DNA of 64,000 nt from Qipengyuania mesophila. Lineage in GTDB: Bacteria; Pseudomonadota; Alphaproteobacteria; Sphingomonadales; Sphingomonadaceae. The notes beneath the pieces were generated by a model. That model made no database searches and had not been told where the DNA came from. It saw nothing but the letters and a program-made list of their open reading frames with translations. The stretch covers positions 682,001-746,000 of the forward strand of contig NZ_JAIGNU010000001.1 of assembly GCF_019711655.1 (NCBI RefSeq). Direction: 5' to 3'. Numbering within the stretch: the first letter of the stretch is position 1; each line of letters starts with the position of its first letter. Below are positions 27,823-37,430 of the stretch, one piece after another. Both the position numbers and the translations under genes were made by a program.

Positions 27823-29040
27823 CGGCGCGAGCAGCCCTTCGGACATGGCCGAGAGATAGGTCCGGATGGCCTCGCCCGGCGGATCGAAGCGCGCCGCCCA
27901 GTGCCGCGCCTCATAGGCCGAATTGACCGTCGACATGATCACCTGCCCGGCGACCAGCGGGTCGATCGCACGGACCGATCCGTCGGCGATCCCGTCGATC
28001 AGCATGCCGGCAAAGCGCCGGGCGAGCCGGTTCGAACGCGTTACCACATCGACCTTGTGCTCTGCATCGAGGGCTTGCAGCGCCGTGGTTCGCAGGAGCG
28101 GCGTCGGATCGAAGAACTGCAGGTCTACCAGTTCGGCGAGCACACTCGACAGGCGGGTCCAGTAATCGGTGCCGATCTCGCGTCCGGCGATCTGCGCCGA
28201 TGACAGGCGGTCGTAGCTCTGCTGGAAACAGGCCAGCACCAGATCGTCCTTCGCCTGGTGGTGGTGATAAAAGCTGCCCTTGGTGACGTTGAGGCTCTCG
28301 GCGATGCGATTGACCGAGGCGCCGCGATAGCCGAGCCGGTTGATCATCACCGTCGCGGCGCGCAGGAAGGCCTCGATCTGGCCTGGTTCCTCGGCATCGG
28401 GCGTACGCCAGTTGCCGATAAGCTGTTGCGGTTCGAAGGCCCCACGCCGGGCCGGCAGGCCATTGGCGAGGATGTCGAACAGGCGCTCTTCGATACGGTC
28501 GAAATCGAGCACCGAATAGCGCAGCGACCAGATCGGCCACCACATCATCGCCTCGAGCAATATGTGCGCGCGAGCGGAAAACAGCGCGCGTTGCGCATTG
28601 TTGTGCCACTCGCCGAAGAAGCGGCGGACGATGTCGACGACGCGCAAATAGTGCGCCATCAGCGGTTCCTGCACTTCGGGTTCGAGCGTGCGGATTTCCG
28701 ACAGGGCAGTGGTAAGCCCGCGTTCGCCGGCGCGGATGCGCTTGCGCAGCGCGATATGTGCGGCGATGAAATGGCGCAGCCGTGCGGCCGGATCGGCCTG
28801 CTCCAGCGCCTCCTCCGCCATCGCCTCCATCAGCGTCAGGGTCTGATCGTAGACCGCCACGACCAGCTGGTCCTTGCGCGGAAAGTAATAGGTCACGCTC
28901 GTCGCATTGAGCCCGATCGCCTTCGCCACCTCGGCCAGAGTGGTCGCCTGCACCCCGACCTCGTTGATCAGCACCGAAGCGGCATGAATGATTTCCTCGC
29001 GTTTCTCGCCAAACTTGCGGGTGGCGGCGGGGCGGCTCAT
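27814..29040 (-). CDS. Tandem double TetR regulator
   Basis: A 408-residue protein with two TetR units. The first helix-turn-helix is near residues 8-60 (KREEIIHAASVLINEVGVQA, then NATSVTYYFPRKDQLV). The second begins around residue 215 (IEAFLRAATVMINRLGYRGA, then NVTKGSFYHHHQAKDDL). Each is followed by a helical ligand-type domain. Most TetR proteins are ~200 residues with one DNA-binding domain. It overlaps the stop of the acyl-CoA ligase gene (ATGA), so the two are translationally coupled and it probably senses an acyl-CoA made by that ligase. Confidence 0.9.
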   Translation of the reverse strand: MSRPAATRKFGEKREEIIHAASVLINEVGVQATTLAEVAKAIGLNATSVTYYFPRKDQLVVAVYDQTLTLMEAMAEEALEQADPAARLRHFIAAHIALRKRIRAGERGLTTALSEIRTLEPEVQEPLMAHYLRVVDIVRRFFGEWHNNAQRALFSARAHILLEAMMWWPIWSLRYSVLDFDRIEERLFDILANGLPARRGAFEPQQLIGNWRTPDAEEPGQIEAFLRAATVMINRLGYRGASVNRIAESLNVTKGSFYHHHQAKDDLVLACFQQSYDRLSSAQIAGREIGTDYWTRLSSVLAELVDLQFFDPTPLLRTTALQALDAEHKVDVVTRSNRLARRFAGMLIDGIADGSVRAIDPLVAGQVIMSTVNSAYEARHWAARFDPPGEAIRTYLSAMSEGLLAPSG

Positions 29041-30773
29041 GCGAAGAAGGCCGCCAGATCCTTCTTGAGGATCTTGCCATTGGCGTTGCGGGGCAGCGTA
29101 TCCTTCACGAAGGCCACGCGCACCGGCACCTTGAACTTCGCCAGCCGCTCCGCGACCCAGGCGCGCAGTTCCTCCTCGCTCGCCGACATTCCCGGAGCGA
29201 GGTGGACGACCGCCGCGGGCTCTTCGCCCAGCGTCTTGTGCGGAATGCCGATCAGCGCCGCGTCGGTCACCGCCGGGTGGTCGTAGAGGACGTTCTCGAC
29301 TTCGGAGGAATAGATGTTCTCGCCGCCACGGATGATCATGTCCTTCGCCCGGTCGGCAATGTAGCAGAACCCTTCCTCGTCGAGGCGGGCCAGGTCGCCG
29401 GTGCGAACCCAGCCGTCGACGAAGGTCTCGGCCGTTGCCTCGGGGCGGTTCCAATAGCCCTTCACCACCATCGGGCCGCGCGCCCAGAGCTCGCCAACTT
29501 CGCCGACGGGCAGTTCGGTCTTCCCGTCTTCGGACATGATCTTCACGTCTGCGGTGGCTACCGGCGGGCCGCAACTGTCGGGGCGGTTGAGGTAATCCTC
29601 GCTGGAATGGCTGGTGACCGTCGCCATCGTCTCGGTCATGCCCCAGCCGTTGCCGGGCAGCGCGCCGAACACCTCGTTTATCTTCCGCACGAGTTCGGGT
29701 GCCGAAGGCGCGCCCCCATAGGCGATCGCTTCCAGACTGGAGAGGTCGTAATTCTCGCGCTCGGGATGTTCGATCAGCTGCCAGGCGATGGTGGGCACGC
29801 CGCCGGTCATGTTGACCTTCTCGCGCTCGATCAGCTCGAACGCCTTCACCGGGTCCCACTTGTGCATGAACACCATGGTGTGCCCGGCGACGACATAGCC
29901 CATCAACCCGGCCGAACAGGCGGTGACGTGGAACAGGGGAATGACTGTGAGGCCGACCTTCTGCACCGGCTCGGGCGGTTGTTCGCCCCGGCGCAGCGCG
30001 GCGCAGGCGGCGCTGTATCCGCTGGAAAGGATATTGGTGCACAGATTGCGATGCGTCCCGAGCGCGCCCTTGGGCTCGCCGGTGGTCCCGCTGGTGTAGA
30101 AAATGGTGGCATCGTCGTCGGGTGCGATGTCGCAGTCGGGCAATTCGCCTTCGGGAAGCGCGGCATAGTCGTTCGGTTTCCCGATGATCTCTTCGAGCCG
30201 CTCGGCACCATCGGGATCGCTATCGCATCGCGATACGAACACGGTTTCCAGCTCGGGAAATTCGGCCCGATGGGGTGCCATGCGGTCCCAGCGCTCATCG
30301 TCGCAGACGAGTAGTTTCGCGCCCGAATTGGCCAGCCCGAAGGCCAGCTCCTGCCCCGTCCACCAAGCATTGAGCGGAACGCAGATCGCCCCGATCGTCA
30401 CCGCGGCGAAGAAGGCGACCGGCCATTCGGGCAGATTGCGCATCGCCAGCGCCACGCGGTCGCCCTTATCCACGCCGCGGGCGCGGAATTCGGCGGCCAG
30501 CCGGGCCACCGCCCGGAACCAGGCATCGTAGGTGACGCGCTCGTCCTCGTAGATGGTGAACAGCCGGTCGCCGTGGGCACGGCCCGCCATGGCAACCAGC
30601 CGCAGATTGGCCGGGGCGTTCTTCCACACCCGCGTCGATATGCCGCCGATATCGACCATTTCCATCTCGAAGCGTTCGCCCGGCGCGGTCAGCCGTGCGG
30701 CGCATTCGGTACGCGACATCGCCGGCCAGTTTGCCGGCGGCACGAACCCGATCGCCCGTGCGAGGTCGTTCAT
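29037..30773 (-). CDS. Acyl-CoA ligase (AMP-binding, class I adenylate-forming)
   Basis: A 578-residue ATP-dependent acyl-CoA synthetase. The phosphate-binding loop reads TIFYTSGTTGEPKGA, the A5 motif GWGMTET, the hinge YIADRAKDMIIRGGENIYSS and the C-terminal catalytic lysine region PRNANGKILKKDL; all motifs for full activity are present. It would activate a fatty or cyclic carboxylic acid for the adjacent beta-oxidation genes. The same transcript encodes the double TetR regulator downstream. Confidence 0.93.
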   Translation of the reverse strand: MNDLARAIGFVPPANWPAMSRTECAARLTAPGERFEMEMVDIGGISTRVWKNAPANLRLVAMAGRAHGDRLFTIYEDERVTYDAWFRAVARLAAEFRARGVDKGDRVALAMRNLPEWPVAFFAAVTIGAICVPLNAWWTGQELAFGLANSGAKLLVCDDERWDRMAPHRAEFPELETVFVSRCDSDPDGAERLEEIIGKPNDYAALPEGELPDCDIAPDDDATIFYTSGTTGEPKGALGTHRNLCTNILSSGYSAACAALRRGEQPPEPVQKVGLTVIPLFHVTACSAGLMGYVVAGHTMVFMHKWDPVKAFELIEREKVNMTGGVPTIAWQLIEHPERENYDLSSLEAIAYGGAPSAPELVRKINEVFGALPGNGWGMTETMATVTSHSSEDYLNRPDSCGPPVATADVKIMSEDGKTELPVGEVGELWARGPMVVKGYWNRPEATAETFVDGWVRTGDLARLDEEGFCYIADRAKDMIIRGGENIYSSEVENVLYDHPAVTDAALIGIPHKTLGEEPAAVVHLAPGMSASEEELRAWVAERLAKFKVPVRVAFVKDTLPRNANGKILKKDLAAFFA

Positions 30774-30951
30774 TGTCAGTCCCCCAATCCGCAGCCGCTC
30801 GTCCCGGCGACTCTCTCCACCGGCGATCTAACCCTGCTTTCGCCTTCCGCGCAAGCCGCCTTCGAAGCTGAGGTATGAGGGTGGCAAGAACAGATGAAAT
30901 CGCTATTCGTGCAAAACCGAAGCATAGGTATGCGCGGGAGAGGAGAGAGGA

Positions 30952-32187
30952 ATGTTCGAGCTGGCAGAGGCCGCGACCCAGGGATTCGACGCCGACCGAC
31001 TGGCGCGGATCGCCCCCTTCCTGGCCGAGACCTATATCGACAGCGGCCGCCTGCCCAATGCGCAACTGGTGGTCGCGCGCGACGGTCAGCCGGTGCATTA
31101 CACGCGGCTCGGCAGCATGGGCGACGACAAGCGCGAGCTGCGCGACGACGCCCTGTTCCGCATCGCCAGCATGACCAAGCCGGTGACCTCGGTCGCCTTC
31201 ATGCAGCTGGTCGAACAGTGCAAGGTCGCGCTGGAGGAACCGGTCACGCGCGTCTTCCCCGAATTCGCCGACCTCAAGATCTATGCCGGCGGCGGCGGCT
31301 CGATCCCCTTCGCGCCGGGCAAGGCGGCGCACCCGATGCGCTTCGTCGATCTGCTCACCCACATGTCGGGCCTCACCTACGGGCTGCAGAACCGCAACAA
31401 CATCGATGCGGTCTATCGCGAGCACAATTTCGATTTCGCCCGCGACCATCTCGACAGCGACGAGTTCATCGCCAAGCTGTCGAAACTACCGCTCGAATTC
31501 GCGCCCGGCGAGGGCTGGAACTACTCGGTTTCAACCGATGTCCTCGGCATCGCGGTCGAGCGGATCAGCGGGATGCGGCTGGGCGATTACTTCGAGAAGC
31601 ACATCTTCGCCCCATTGGGCATGACCGACACGCGATTCGGCGTCGCCGAAGGCCAGAGCGAGCGGCTGGTCGATGCCTATGCCTATCGGCCGGGCCAGGC
31701 CCCGCGGATGATCAATGCCGGCGCGACCAGCAAGCTCAACCAGAAGGGCACATTCGACAGCGGCGGCGGCGGGCTGGTCGGGACGATCGCCGACTACCAT
31801 CGCTTCGCGACCATGCTGCTCAACGGCGGCGAGCTCGACGGCGCGCGCATCCTCAGCCCCAAGACCGTCCGGCTGATGCGCACCAACCATTTGCCGAACA
31901 ATGCGGACCTCACCGAGATGTCGAGCAGCCTGTTCTCCGAGGCCAACAATGCCGGGACCGGCTTCGGCCTCGGCTTCGCCATGGTGATCGATCCGGCGAA
32001 GACGCTGATGCCGTCGAGCCTCGGCGAATTCTACTGGGGCGGCGCCTATTCGACCGCCTTCTTCGTCGATCCCGTCGAACGCATCACCATGGCCTTCATG
32101 ACGCAGGTCTATCCCTCGTCGACCTATCCGATCCGGCGCCAGCTGAAGACGCTGATCTATTCCGCCCTCACCGAAACCTACGCCTGA
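30952..32187 (+). CDS. Beta-lactamase-fold serine hydrolase (class C / EstB-like)
   Basis: A 411-residue serine hydrolase of the beta-lactamase/transpeptidase-like family. The nucleophile motif is Ser73-Met-Thr-Lys76 ([11 protein letters not shown]), the Tyr motif is [10 protein letters not shown] near residue 190, and [12 protein letters not shown] stands near the third motif. There is no signal peptide, so it acts in the cytoplasm, more like an esterase or lactonase than an antibiotic lactamase. GGAGAGGAGAGAGGA precedes ATG 30952. It lies 10 bases before the FadB-like gene; ester or lactone opening in the same pathway is plausible. Confidence 0.87.
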   Translation: MFELAEAATQGFDADRLARIAPFLAETYIDSGRLPNAQLVVARDGQPVHYTRLGSMGDDKRELRDDALFRIASMTKPVTSVAFMQLVEQCKVALEEPVTRVFPEFADLKIYAGGGGSIPFAPGKAAHPMRFVDLLTHMSGLTYGLQNRNNIDAVYREHNFDFARDHLDSDEFIAKLSKLPLEFAPGEGWNYSVSTDVLGIAVERISGMRLGDYFEKHIFAPLGMTDTRFGVAEGQSERLVDAYAYRPGQAPRMINAGATSKLNQKGTFDSGGGGLVGTIADYHRFATMLLNGGELDGARILSPKTVRLMRTNHLPNNADLTEMSSSLFSEANNAGTGFGLGFAMVIDPAKTLMPSSLGEFYWGGAYSTAFFVDPVERITMAFMTQVYPSSTYPIRRQLKTLIYSALTETYA

Positions 32188-32197
32188 GGAAAATCCC

Positions 32198-34234
32198 ATG
32201 ACCTCCCCCATCCGCACCGAACGCCACGACAACGTCCTCGTCGTCATTTCCGACAACCCGCCGGTCAATGCGCTGGGCCAGGCCGTTCGCGCCGGGCTCA
32301 AGGACGCGATCGAACAGGCACTGTCCGACGATGCGATCGAGGCGGTGGTGATCCGCTGCGACGGACAGACCTTCTTCGCCGGCGCCGACATCACCGAATT
32401 CGGCAAGCCGCCGGTCGGCCCCAACCTGCCCGAAACGCTCGACGCGATGGAAGCCAGCGACAAGCCGGTGGTCGCCGCGATCCACGGCACCGCGCTGGGC
32501 GGCGGCTGCGAGGTCGCACTCGCCTGCCACTACCGCGTCGCCGTGCCCTCGGCCAAGATGGGTCTGCCCGAGGTGAAGCTGGGCCTGATCCCGGGCGCCG
32601 CGGGCACGCAGCGCCTGCCGCGCCTCGTGGGGGCGGAAGCCGCCCTCCCCCTCGTCGTCGGCGGCAATCCGATCCCGGCCAAGAAGGCCGAGGCGATCGG
32701 GCTGGTCGATGCGCTGGTGGGCGAGGACAGCCTCGAGGCCGACGCCATCGCTTTCGCCAGATCGAAGATCGGCCAGCCGGTTCCGCGCGCCTCGGAAGGC
32801 AAGGCCAATGAGGACGGCGTGCGCGATCCCGACCTGTTCGACCGCTTCCGCGCGTCGCAGGCTCGCCGTATCCATGGATTCGATGCGCCCAATGCCGCGA
32901 TCGAGGCGGTCAAGGCGGCGGGCGAGCTGTCCTATGCGGACGGCGTGAAGAAGGAGCGCGAGCTGTTCATGAAGCTGATGAGCGGCACGCAGAGCGCGGC
33001 CATGCGCCACTATTTCTTCGCCGAACGCGCCGCCAACAAGATCGACGACGTGCCCAGGGACACGCCGCTGATCCCGGTCAGGAAGGTCGGGGTGATCGGC
33101 GCCGGCACCATGGGCGGCGGCATCTCGATGAACTTCCTGTCCGCCGGGATCCCGGTGACCATTCTCGAGATGCAGCAGGATGCTCTCGATCGCGGCACCG
33201 GCGTCATGCGCAAGAATTACGAGAACACCGCCAAGAAGGGGCGCATGAGTGCCGAACAGGTCGAACAGGCGATGGGCCTGCTCACCCCGACGCTGTCCTA
33301 TGACGACCTCGCCGATTGCGACCTCGTGATCGAAGCGGTCTACGAGAACATGGACGTCAAGAAGGAGGTCTTCGCCAGGCTCGACGAAGTCGTGAAGCAG
33401 GGCGCGATCCTCGCCTCGAACACCAGCTATCTCGACGTCGACGAGATCGCCACCGCGACCAAGCGGCCGGGCTATGTGCTCGGCATGCACTTCTTCTCGC
33501 CCGCCAATGTGATGAAGCTGCTCGAGGTCGTGCGCGGCAAGGAAACGCGCGACGACGTGCTCGCCACGGTGATGAAGCTGTCCAAGACAATCGGCAAGGT
33601 CGCGGCGGTGTCGGGCGTCTGTCCGGGCTTCATCGGCAACCGCATGCTGTCCAAGCGGCAGGAACAAGCCAATGCGCTGATCATGGAAGGCGCAAACTAC
33701 TGGGAGGTCGACGAGGTGCTGCTCGACTTCGGTTTCCCCATGGGCCCGTTCCAGATGGGAGATCTCGCGGGCATCGACATAGGCTGGCACCGCGACCCGA
33801 CCAAGGTCACCACGATCCGCGAAGCGCTCTGCGCGGTCGGCCGCTTCGGCCAGAAGGCCGGCAAGGGTTTCTATGATTACGACGCGGCGCGCCAGCGCAC
33901 GCCATCGGACGAGGTCAAGCAGATCATCGCCGACTTCGCCGCCAAGGAAGGCAAGCAGCAGCGCGACATCTCGAAAGACGAGATCCGCGAGCGCCTGCTC
34001 TACCCGATGGTCAACGAGGGCGCGAAGATTCTCGAGGAAGGGATGGCCCAGCGCGCCAGCGACATCGATGTCGTCTGGATCAACGGCTACGGCTGGCCGC
34101 TCTATACCGGCGGGCCGATGTTCTGGGCGCAGACGATCGGTCTCGACACCGTCGTCGCCGGCCTTGAGAAACACGATCTGCCGGTCAGCAACTATCTACG
34201 GGGGAAGGCCGAGGGCAGCGGCAAGTTTGACTAG
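32198..34234 (+). CDS. FadB-like enoyl-CoA hydratase / 3-hydroxyacyl-CoA dehydrogenase
   Basis: A 678-residue bifunctional beta-oxidation enzyme. The N-terminal crotonase domain has Glu105 (GGGCEVALA) and Glu125 (GLPEVKLGL), matching the two catalytic Glu of FadB. The NAD-binding domain begins near residue 296 ([15 protein letters not shown]), and the 3-hydroxyacyl-CoA dehydrogenase has [17 protein letters not shown]. The C-terminal domain holds [17 protein letters not shown]. It hydrates enoyl-CoA and oxidises the hydroxy product, the steps after the acyl-CoA dehydrogenases. No thiolase gene is in the window. Confidence 0.95.
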   Translation: MTSPIRTERHDNVLVVISDNPPVNALGQAVRAGLKDAIEQALSDDAIEAVVIRCDGQTFFAGADITEFGKPPVGPNLPETLDAMEASDKPVVAAIHGTALGGGCEVALACHYRVAVPSAKMGLPEVKLGLIPGAAGTQRLPRLVGAEAALPLVVGGNPIPAKKAEAIGLVDALVGEDSLEADAIAFARSKIGQPVPRASEGKANEDGVRDPDLFDRFRASQARRIHGFDAPNAAIEAVKAAGELSYADGVKKERELFMKLMSGTQSAAMRHYFFAERAANKIDDVPRDTPLIPVRKVGVIGAGTMGGGISMNFLSAGIPVTILEMQQDALDRGTGVMRKNYENTAKKGRMSAEQVEQAMGLLTPTLSYDDLADCDLVIEAVYENMDVKKEVFARLDEVVKQGAILASNTSYLDVDEIATATKRPGYVLGMHFFSPANVMKLLEVVRGKETRDDVLATVMKLSKTIGKVAAVSGVCPGFIGNRMLSKRQEQANALIMEGANYWEVDEVLLDFGFPMGPFQMGDLAGIDIGWHRDPTKVTTIREALCAVGRFGQKAGKGFYDYDAARQRTPSDEVKQIIADFAAKEGKQQRDISKDEIRERLLYPMVNEGAKILEEGMAQRASDIDVVWINGYGWPLYTGGPMFWAQTIGLDTVVAGLEKHDLPVSNYLRGKAEGSGKFD

Positions 34235-34393
34235 CAAGGACCCCGATCTGCGACATTTTTGAAACGCCGGTACGTAAATCGGTCGACTGTGGAAGTCGTT
34301 CGTCTGGCTACGCTTGACTTGGGTCGGGCAGGCCGCTTGTGACGCATTTAAATGGGCCCGGCATGAGCCGGGGCCAGGATGAGAGGAGAAACT

Positions 34394-37171
34394 ATGAGAA
34401 AGTTCGGTCTACGCCACCAATGCGCCTTCGGTGCGCTCGCGATCTCGCTTGCCATCGCGCCCGCAGCGGCTCAGGCGCAGGATACGACAGGCGCGGATGC
34501 CGAGGAAGCTCAATCGGTTGACAACACCGAAGCGGACACCGGCAACGTCATCATCGTTCGCGCCCAGGGCCGCGACCAGGCTCTGGCCGACGTGCCCGTC
34601 GCCGTCTCGGCCGTGTCGGGCGAGATGCTCGAGAAATCGGGTGTCTCCGACATTCGCGACCTGACCCAGGTCGCCCCCTCGCTGCTGGTCTCCTCGACCG
34701 GCAACGAAGCCAATGGTTCGGCCCGTATTCGTGGCATCGGTACGGTCGGCGACAACCCCGGCCTCGAAAGCTCGGTCGCGGTCTTCGTCGATGGCGTTTA
34801 CCGTTCGCGCTCGGGCAATGCGCTGTCCGAACTCGGTCCGCTCGACCGCGTCGAAATCCTCCGCGGCCCGCAGGGCACGCTCGGCGGCCGCAACTCCTCG
34901 GCCGGCCTGATCAACATCTACACCGCCCCGCCCGAGTTCGAATTCTCGGGCTACGGCGCCTTCACCTACGGCAATTACGACGCGATCAAGGTCGAAGGCG
35001 GCGTCAACGCCCCGCTCGGCGAGACCGTCGCAGCGCGTATCGACGGCGTCTATTTCCAGCGCGACGGCTTCTACAACGACGTGGTCAACGACGTGAAGGT
35101 CAACGACCGCGATCGCTACCTCGTCCGCGCGCAGCTGCTGTTCGAACCGACGAGCGACCTCAGCTTCCGCTTGGTCGGCGACTATTCGAAGAAGGACGAG
35201 GCCTGCTGCGCCGCCACCTTCGTGCAGCCCGACTTCGCCCCGCTGGCCCGCGTATCGCCCGGGCTGGACCCGTTCACCCGCCCCGATGGCGGCCCGGCGC
35301 TGACCAGCACGAGCAACCCGATCGTTCCGATCCTGCTCGGCCTCGGCCAGGATCCGCGCGCTCTGACGCAGTCGACCTTCAATCGCGACATCTACGTCAC
35401 CCCCGGCCGCACCTATGCCGGCGAGACCGAGGACTGGGGTATCTCGGGCGAACTCAACTGGGACTTCGGCAATGTCACGCTGACCTCGATCACCGGCTAT
35501 CGCCAGTATTCGAACAACCAGGCCTCGGACACCGACTACACGCAGGTCGATATCCTCTATCGCGCACCGGGCGAGAATGCCGGCGCGCGCGAGTTCAAGA
35601 CCTTCACGCAGGAGCTGCGCCTCAACGGAACGGCCTTCGATGACCGGCTCGACTGGCTCGTGGGCGCCTATTACGCCAACGAGAAGCTCCAGACCCGCGA
35701 CAACCTGCGCTTCGGCGACGACTACGGCACGTTCGCCAACTGCCGCATCGCCCTGGCGATCAATCCGGCGCTGGCCAATCCGTCGGCGGACAACTGCCTC
35801 GGCGCCAATGTCGCGGCGCTCGACGGGACGCTGACCGGCACGCCGGCCTTCGGCGCGGCAACCCCGCTGATCCTTGCAGGCATCAACAACCTTGCGCAGA
35901 TCCGCGATATCGGCGGCACAGGCGACGTGTACAACCAGACAAGCGAGAACTTCGCCCTCTTCACCCACAACATCGTCCACATCACCGATACCATCGATCT
36001 GACGCTCGGCCTTCGTTACACCAACGAAACGAAGGATTTCGATGCCACCTTCGGCAACGACAACGTGTATTGTCCGGCGAACCGCACGCTGCTCTCGCCG
36101 CTGCTGGTTCCCTCGGTCGATACCGATGGCGACGGTACTCCCGACCTTGCGCCGCTGGCCGGCCTTGCGGGTGGCCTCATCGCGCTGTCGTGCCAGGGCA
36201 ATTCGACCTCGGAGCTCGATGGCGTTTCGGTCGCTGATAGCCGCGACGAGGACGAATTCACCGGTACGGCCATCCTGAGCTGGAAGCCCAATCCCGACTG
36301 GCTGGTCTACGGCTCCTATTCGAAGGGCTACAAGGCCGGCGGCTTCAACCTCGACCGTTCGGCGCTGGCGAACCCGCTTGCGCTCAATCCGGCCAACCTC
36401 GACACGGCGAACCTCCAGTTCGATGCGGAAACCGTCGACGCCTATGAAATCGGCGTCAAATACGCCGCACGCAAATGGGGCTTCAGCGTCGCCGCCTTCC
36501 GTCAGGAGTTCAGCAACTTCCAGCTGAACACCTTCAACGGCTCGGTCTTCCTGGTCCAGAACGTCAACGGCTGCGATACCGACCTCGGAGGGGCCGACCG
36601 CGACGCCAGTGCCGCAACCGGAGCCTGTGCCGCGGACAACGTCGCACCTGGCGTCGTCGCGCAGGGTTTCGAATTCGAAACCTCGCTCAGCCCGATCCGC
36701 GACCTGACCGTGACCATGGGGATCACCTATTCGGACACCAGCTACGAGAGCAATCTCGTCGGTCGGGATGACGGTTCGCCGCTCGACCCCGCGCTGCGCC
36801 TGCTGCCGGGTGACAATCTGTCGAACGCACCCGAACTGGCGGCAACCGCTTCGCTCAGCTGGACCCCGCCGATCGGCAATTCTGGTCTGTCGGGCCTGTT
36901 CTTCGTCAACGCCCGCACCACCGGTGACTACAACACCGGCTCGGACCTGCTCTACGGCAAGGAGCAGGACGGCTACACGATCGTGAACGGCCGTATCGGC
37001 ATCACCGGTCCCGACCGCCGTTGGGGCGTCGAACTGTGGGCGAACAACCTGTTCGACGTGGACTATACCCAGGTCGCATTCAACACGCCGTTCGTGGCGC
37101 CGCAGCAGACCTATTCGGCCTTCCTCGCCGAGCCGCGGACTTACGGGGTCACCGTTCGCGCTGGCTTCTAA
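34394..37171 (+). CDS. TonB-dependent receptor of the acyl-CoA island (first)
   Basis: A 925-residue outer-membrane receptor. The signal peptide ends AAAQAQ (about residue 29). VIIVRAQGRDQALADVP resembles a TonB box, and the plug contains VDGVYRSRSGNALSELGPLD and RVEILRGPQGTLGGRNSSAG, typical of the sphingomonad group related to steroid or hydrophobic-compound uptake. The barrel ends in GVTVRAGF. ATG 34394 is preferred over 34379 because GAGAGGAGAAACT is correctly spaced and the signal peptide starts there. The neighbouring acyl-CoA genes suggest a lipid- or terpenoid-like ligand. Confidence 0.93.
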   Translation: MRKFGLRHQCAFGALAISLAIAPAAAQAQDTTGADAEEAQSVDNTEADTGNVIIVRAQGRDQALADVPVAVSAVSGEMLEKSGVSDIRDLTQVAPSLLVSSTGNEANGSARIRGIGTVGDNPGLESSVAVFVDGVYRSRSGNALSELGPLDRVEILRGPQGTLGGRNSSAGLINIYTAPPEFEFSGYGAFTYGNYDAIKVEGGVNAPLGETVAARIDGVYFQRDGFYNDVVNDVKVNDRDRYLVRAQLLFEPTSDLSFRLVGDYSKKDEACCAATFVQPDFAPLARVSPGLDPFTRPDGGPALTSTSNPIVPILLGLGQDPRALTQSTFNRDIYVTPGRTYAGETEDWGISGELNWDFGNVTLTSITGYRQYSNNQASDTDYTQVDILYRAPGENAGAREFKTFTQELRLNGTAFDDRLDWLVGAYYANEKLQTRDNLRFGDDYGTFANCRIALAINPALANPSADNCLGANVAALDGTLTGTPAFGAATPLILAGINNLAQIRDIGGTGDVYNQTSENFALFTHNIVHITDTIDLTLGLRYTNETKDFDATFGNDNVYCPANRTLLSPLLVPSVDTDGDGTPDLAPLAGLAGGLIALSCQGNSTSELDGVSVADSRDEDEFTGTAILSWKPNPDWLVYGSYSKGYKAGGFNLDRSALANPLALNPANLDTANLQFDAETVDAYEIGVKYAARKWGFSVAAFRQEFSNFQLNTFNGSVFLVQNVNGCDTDLGGADRDASAATGACAADNVAPGVVAQGFEFETSLSPIRDLTVTMGITYSDTSYESNLVGRDDGSPLDPALRLLPGDNLSNAPELAATASLSWTPPIGNSGLSGLFFVNARTTGDYNTGSDLLYGKEQDGYTIVNGRIGITGPDRRWGVELWANNLFDVDYTQVAFNTPFVAPQQTYSAFLAEPRTYGVTVRAGF

Positions 37172-37196
37172 CGACGCATTGCCAACGACCGATTGG

Positions 37197-37229
37197 GGGC
37201 CCGGCATCGACGATGCCGGGCCCTTTTTT
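37197..37229 (+). terminator. Strong Rho-independent terminator
   Basis: GGGCCCGGCATCG (37197-37209) pairs perfectly with CGATGCCGGGCCC (37211-37223), followed by six T. It ends the TonB receptor transcript 26 bases after the stop. Confidence 0.9.
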
Positions 37230-37352
37230 CTTGCCGTTCGCCGCCCGCGCGATGGATGACGCCCCCTTCCCTCCCCGGCTCAACGGGACTGCATCATTCG
37301 AACTGGCGGTACGAATTCACACGCAAGTAACGAACAAAATGCCCCCGAAAGC

Positions 37353-37381
37353 TTGACATAAAGCGCAAGAGGGCATTGAAT
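37353..37381 (+). promoter_or_regulatory. Sigma-70-type promoter of the second TonB receptor
   Basis: TTGACA (37353-37358), 17 bases, then TTGAAT (37376-37381). The -35 is a perfect match and the -10 is weak. It lies about 50 bases before the receptor start in the stretch after the terminator. Confidence 0.5.
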
Positions 37382-37430
37382 TTCGATTGGAGGGTACGCG
37401 CCGAGACGTGCTCCCGAGGGAGAGAGAACC

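Noticed and set aside
29041..30042. N-terminal extension of the double TetR frame
   Set aside because: It overlaps the acyl-CoA ligase in another frame and has no domain; the TetR protein starts at 29040 with an ATGA overlap.
30952..32187. Beta-lactamase-fold protein as an antibiotic-resistance gene
   Set aside because: No signal peptide, and the setting is acyl-CoA catabolism; SxxK and YxS motifs fit EstB-like esterases.
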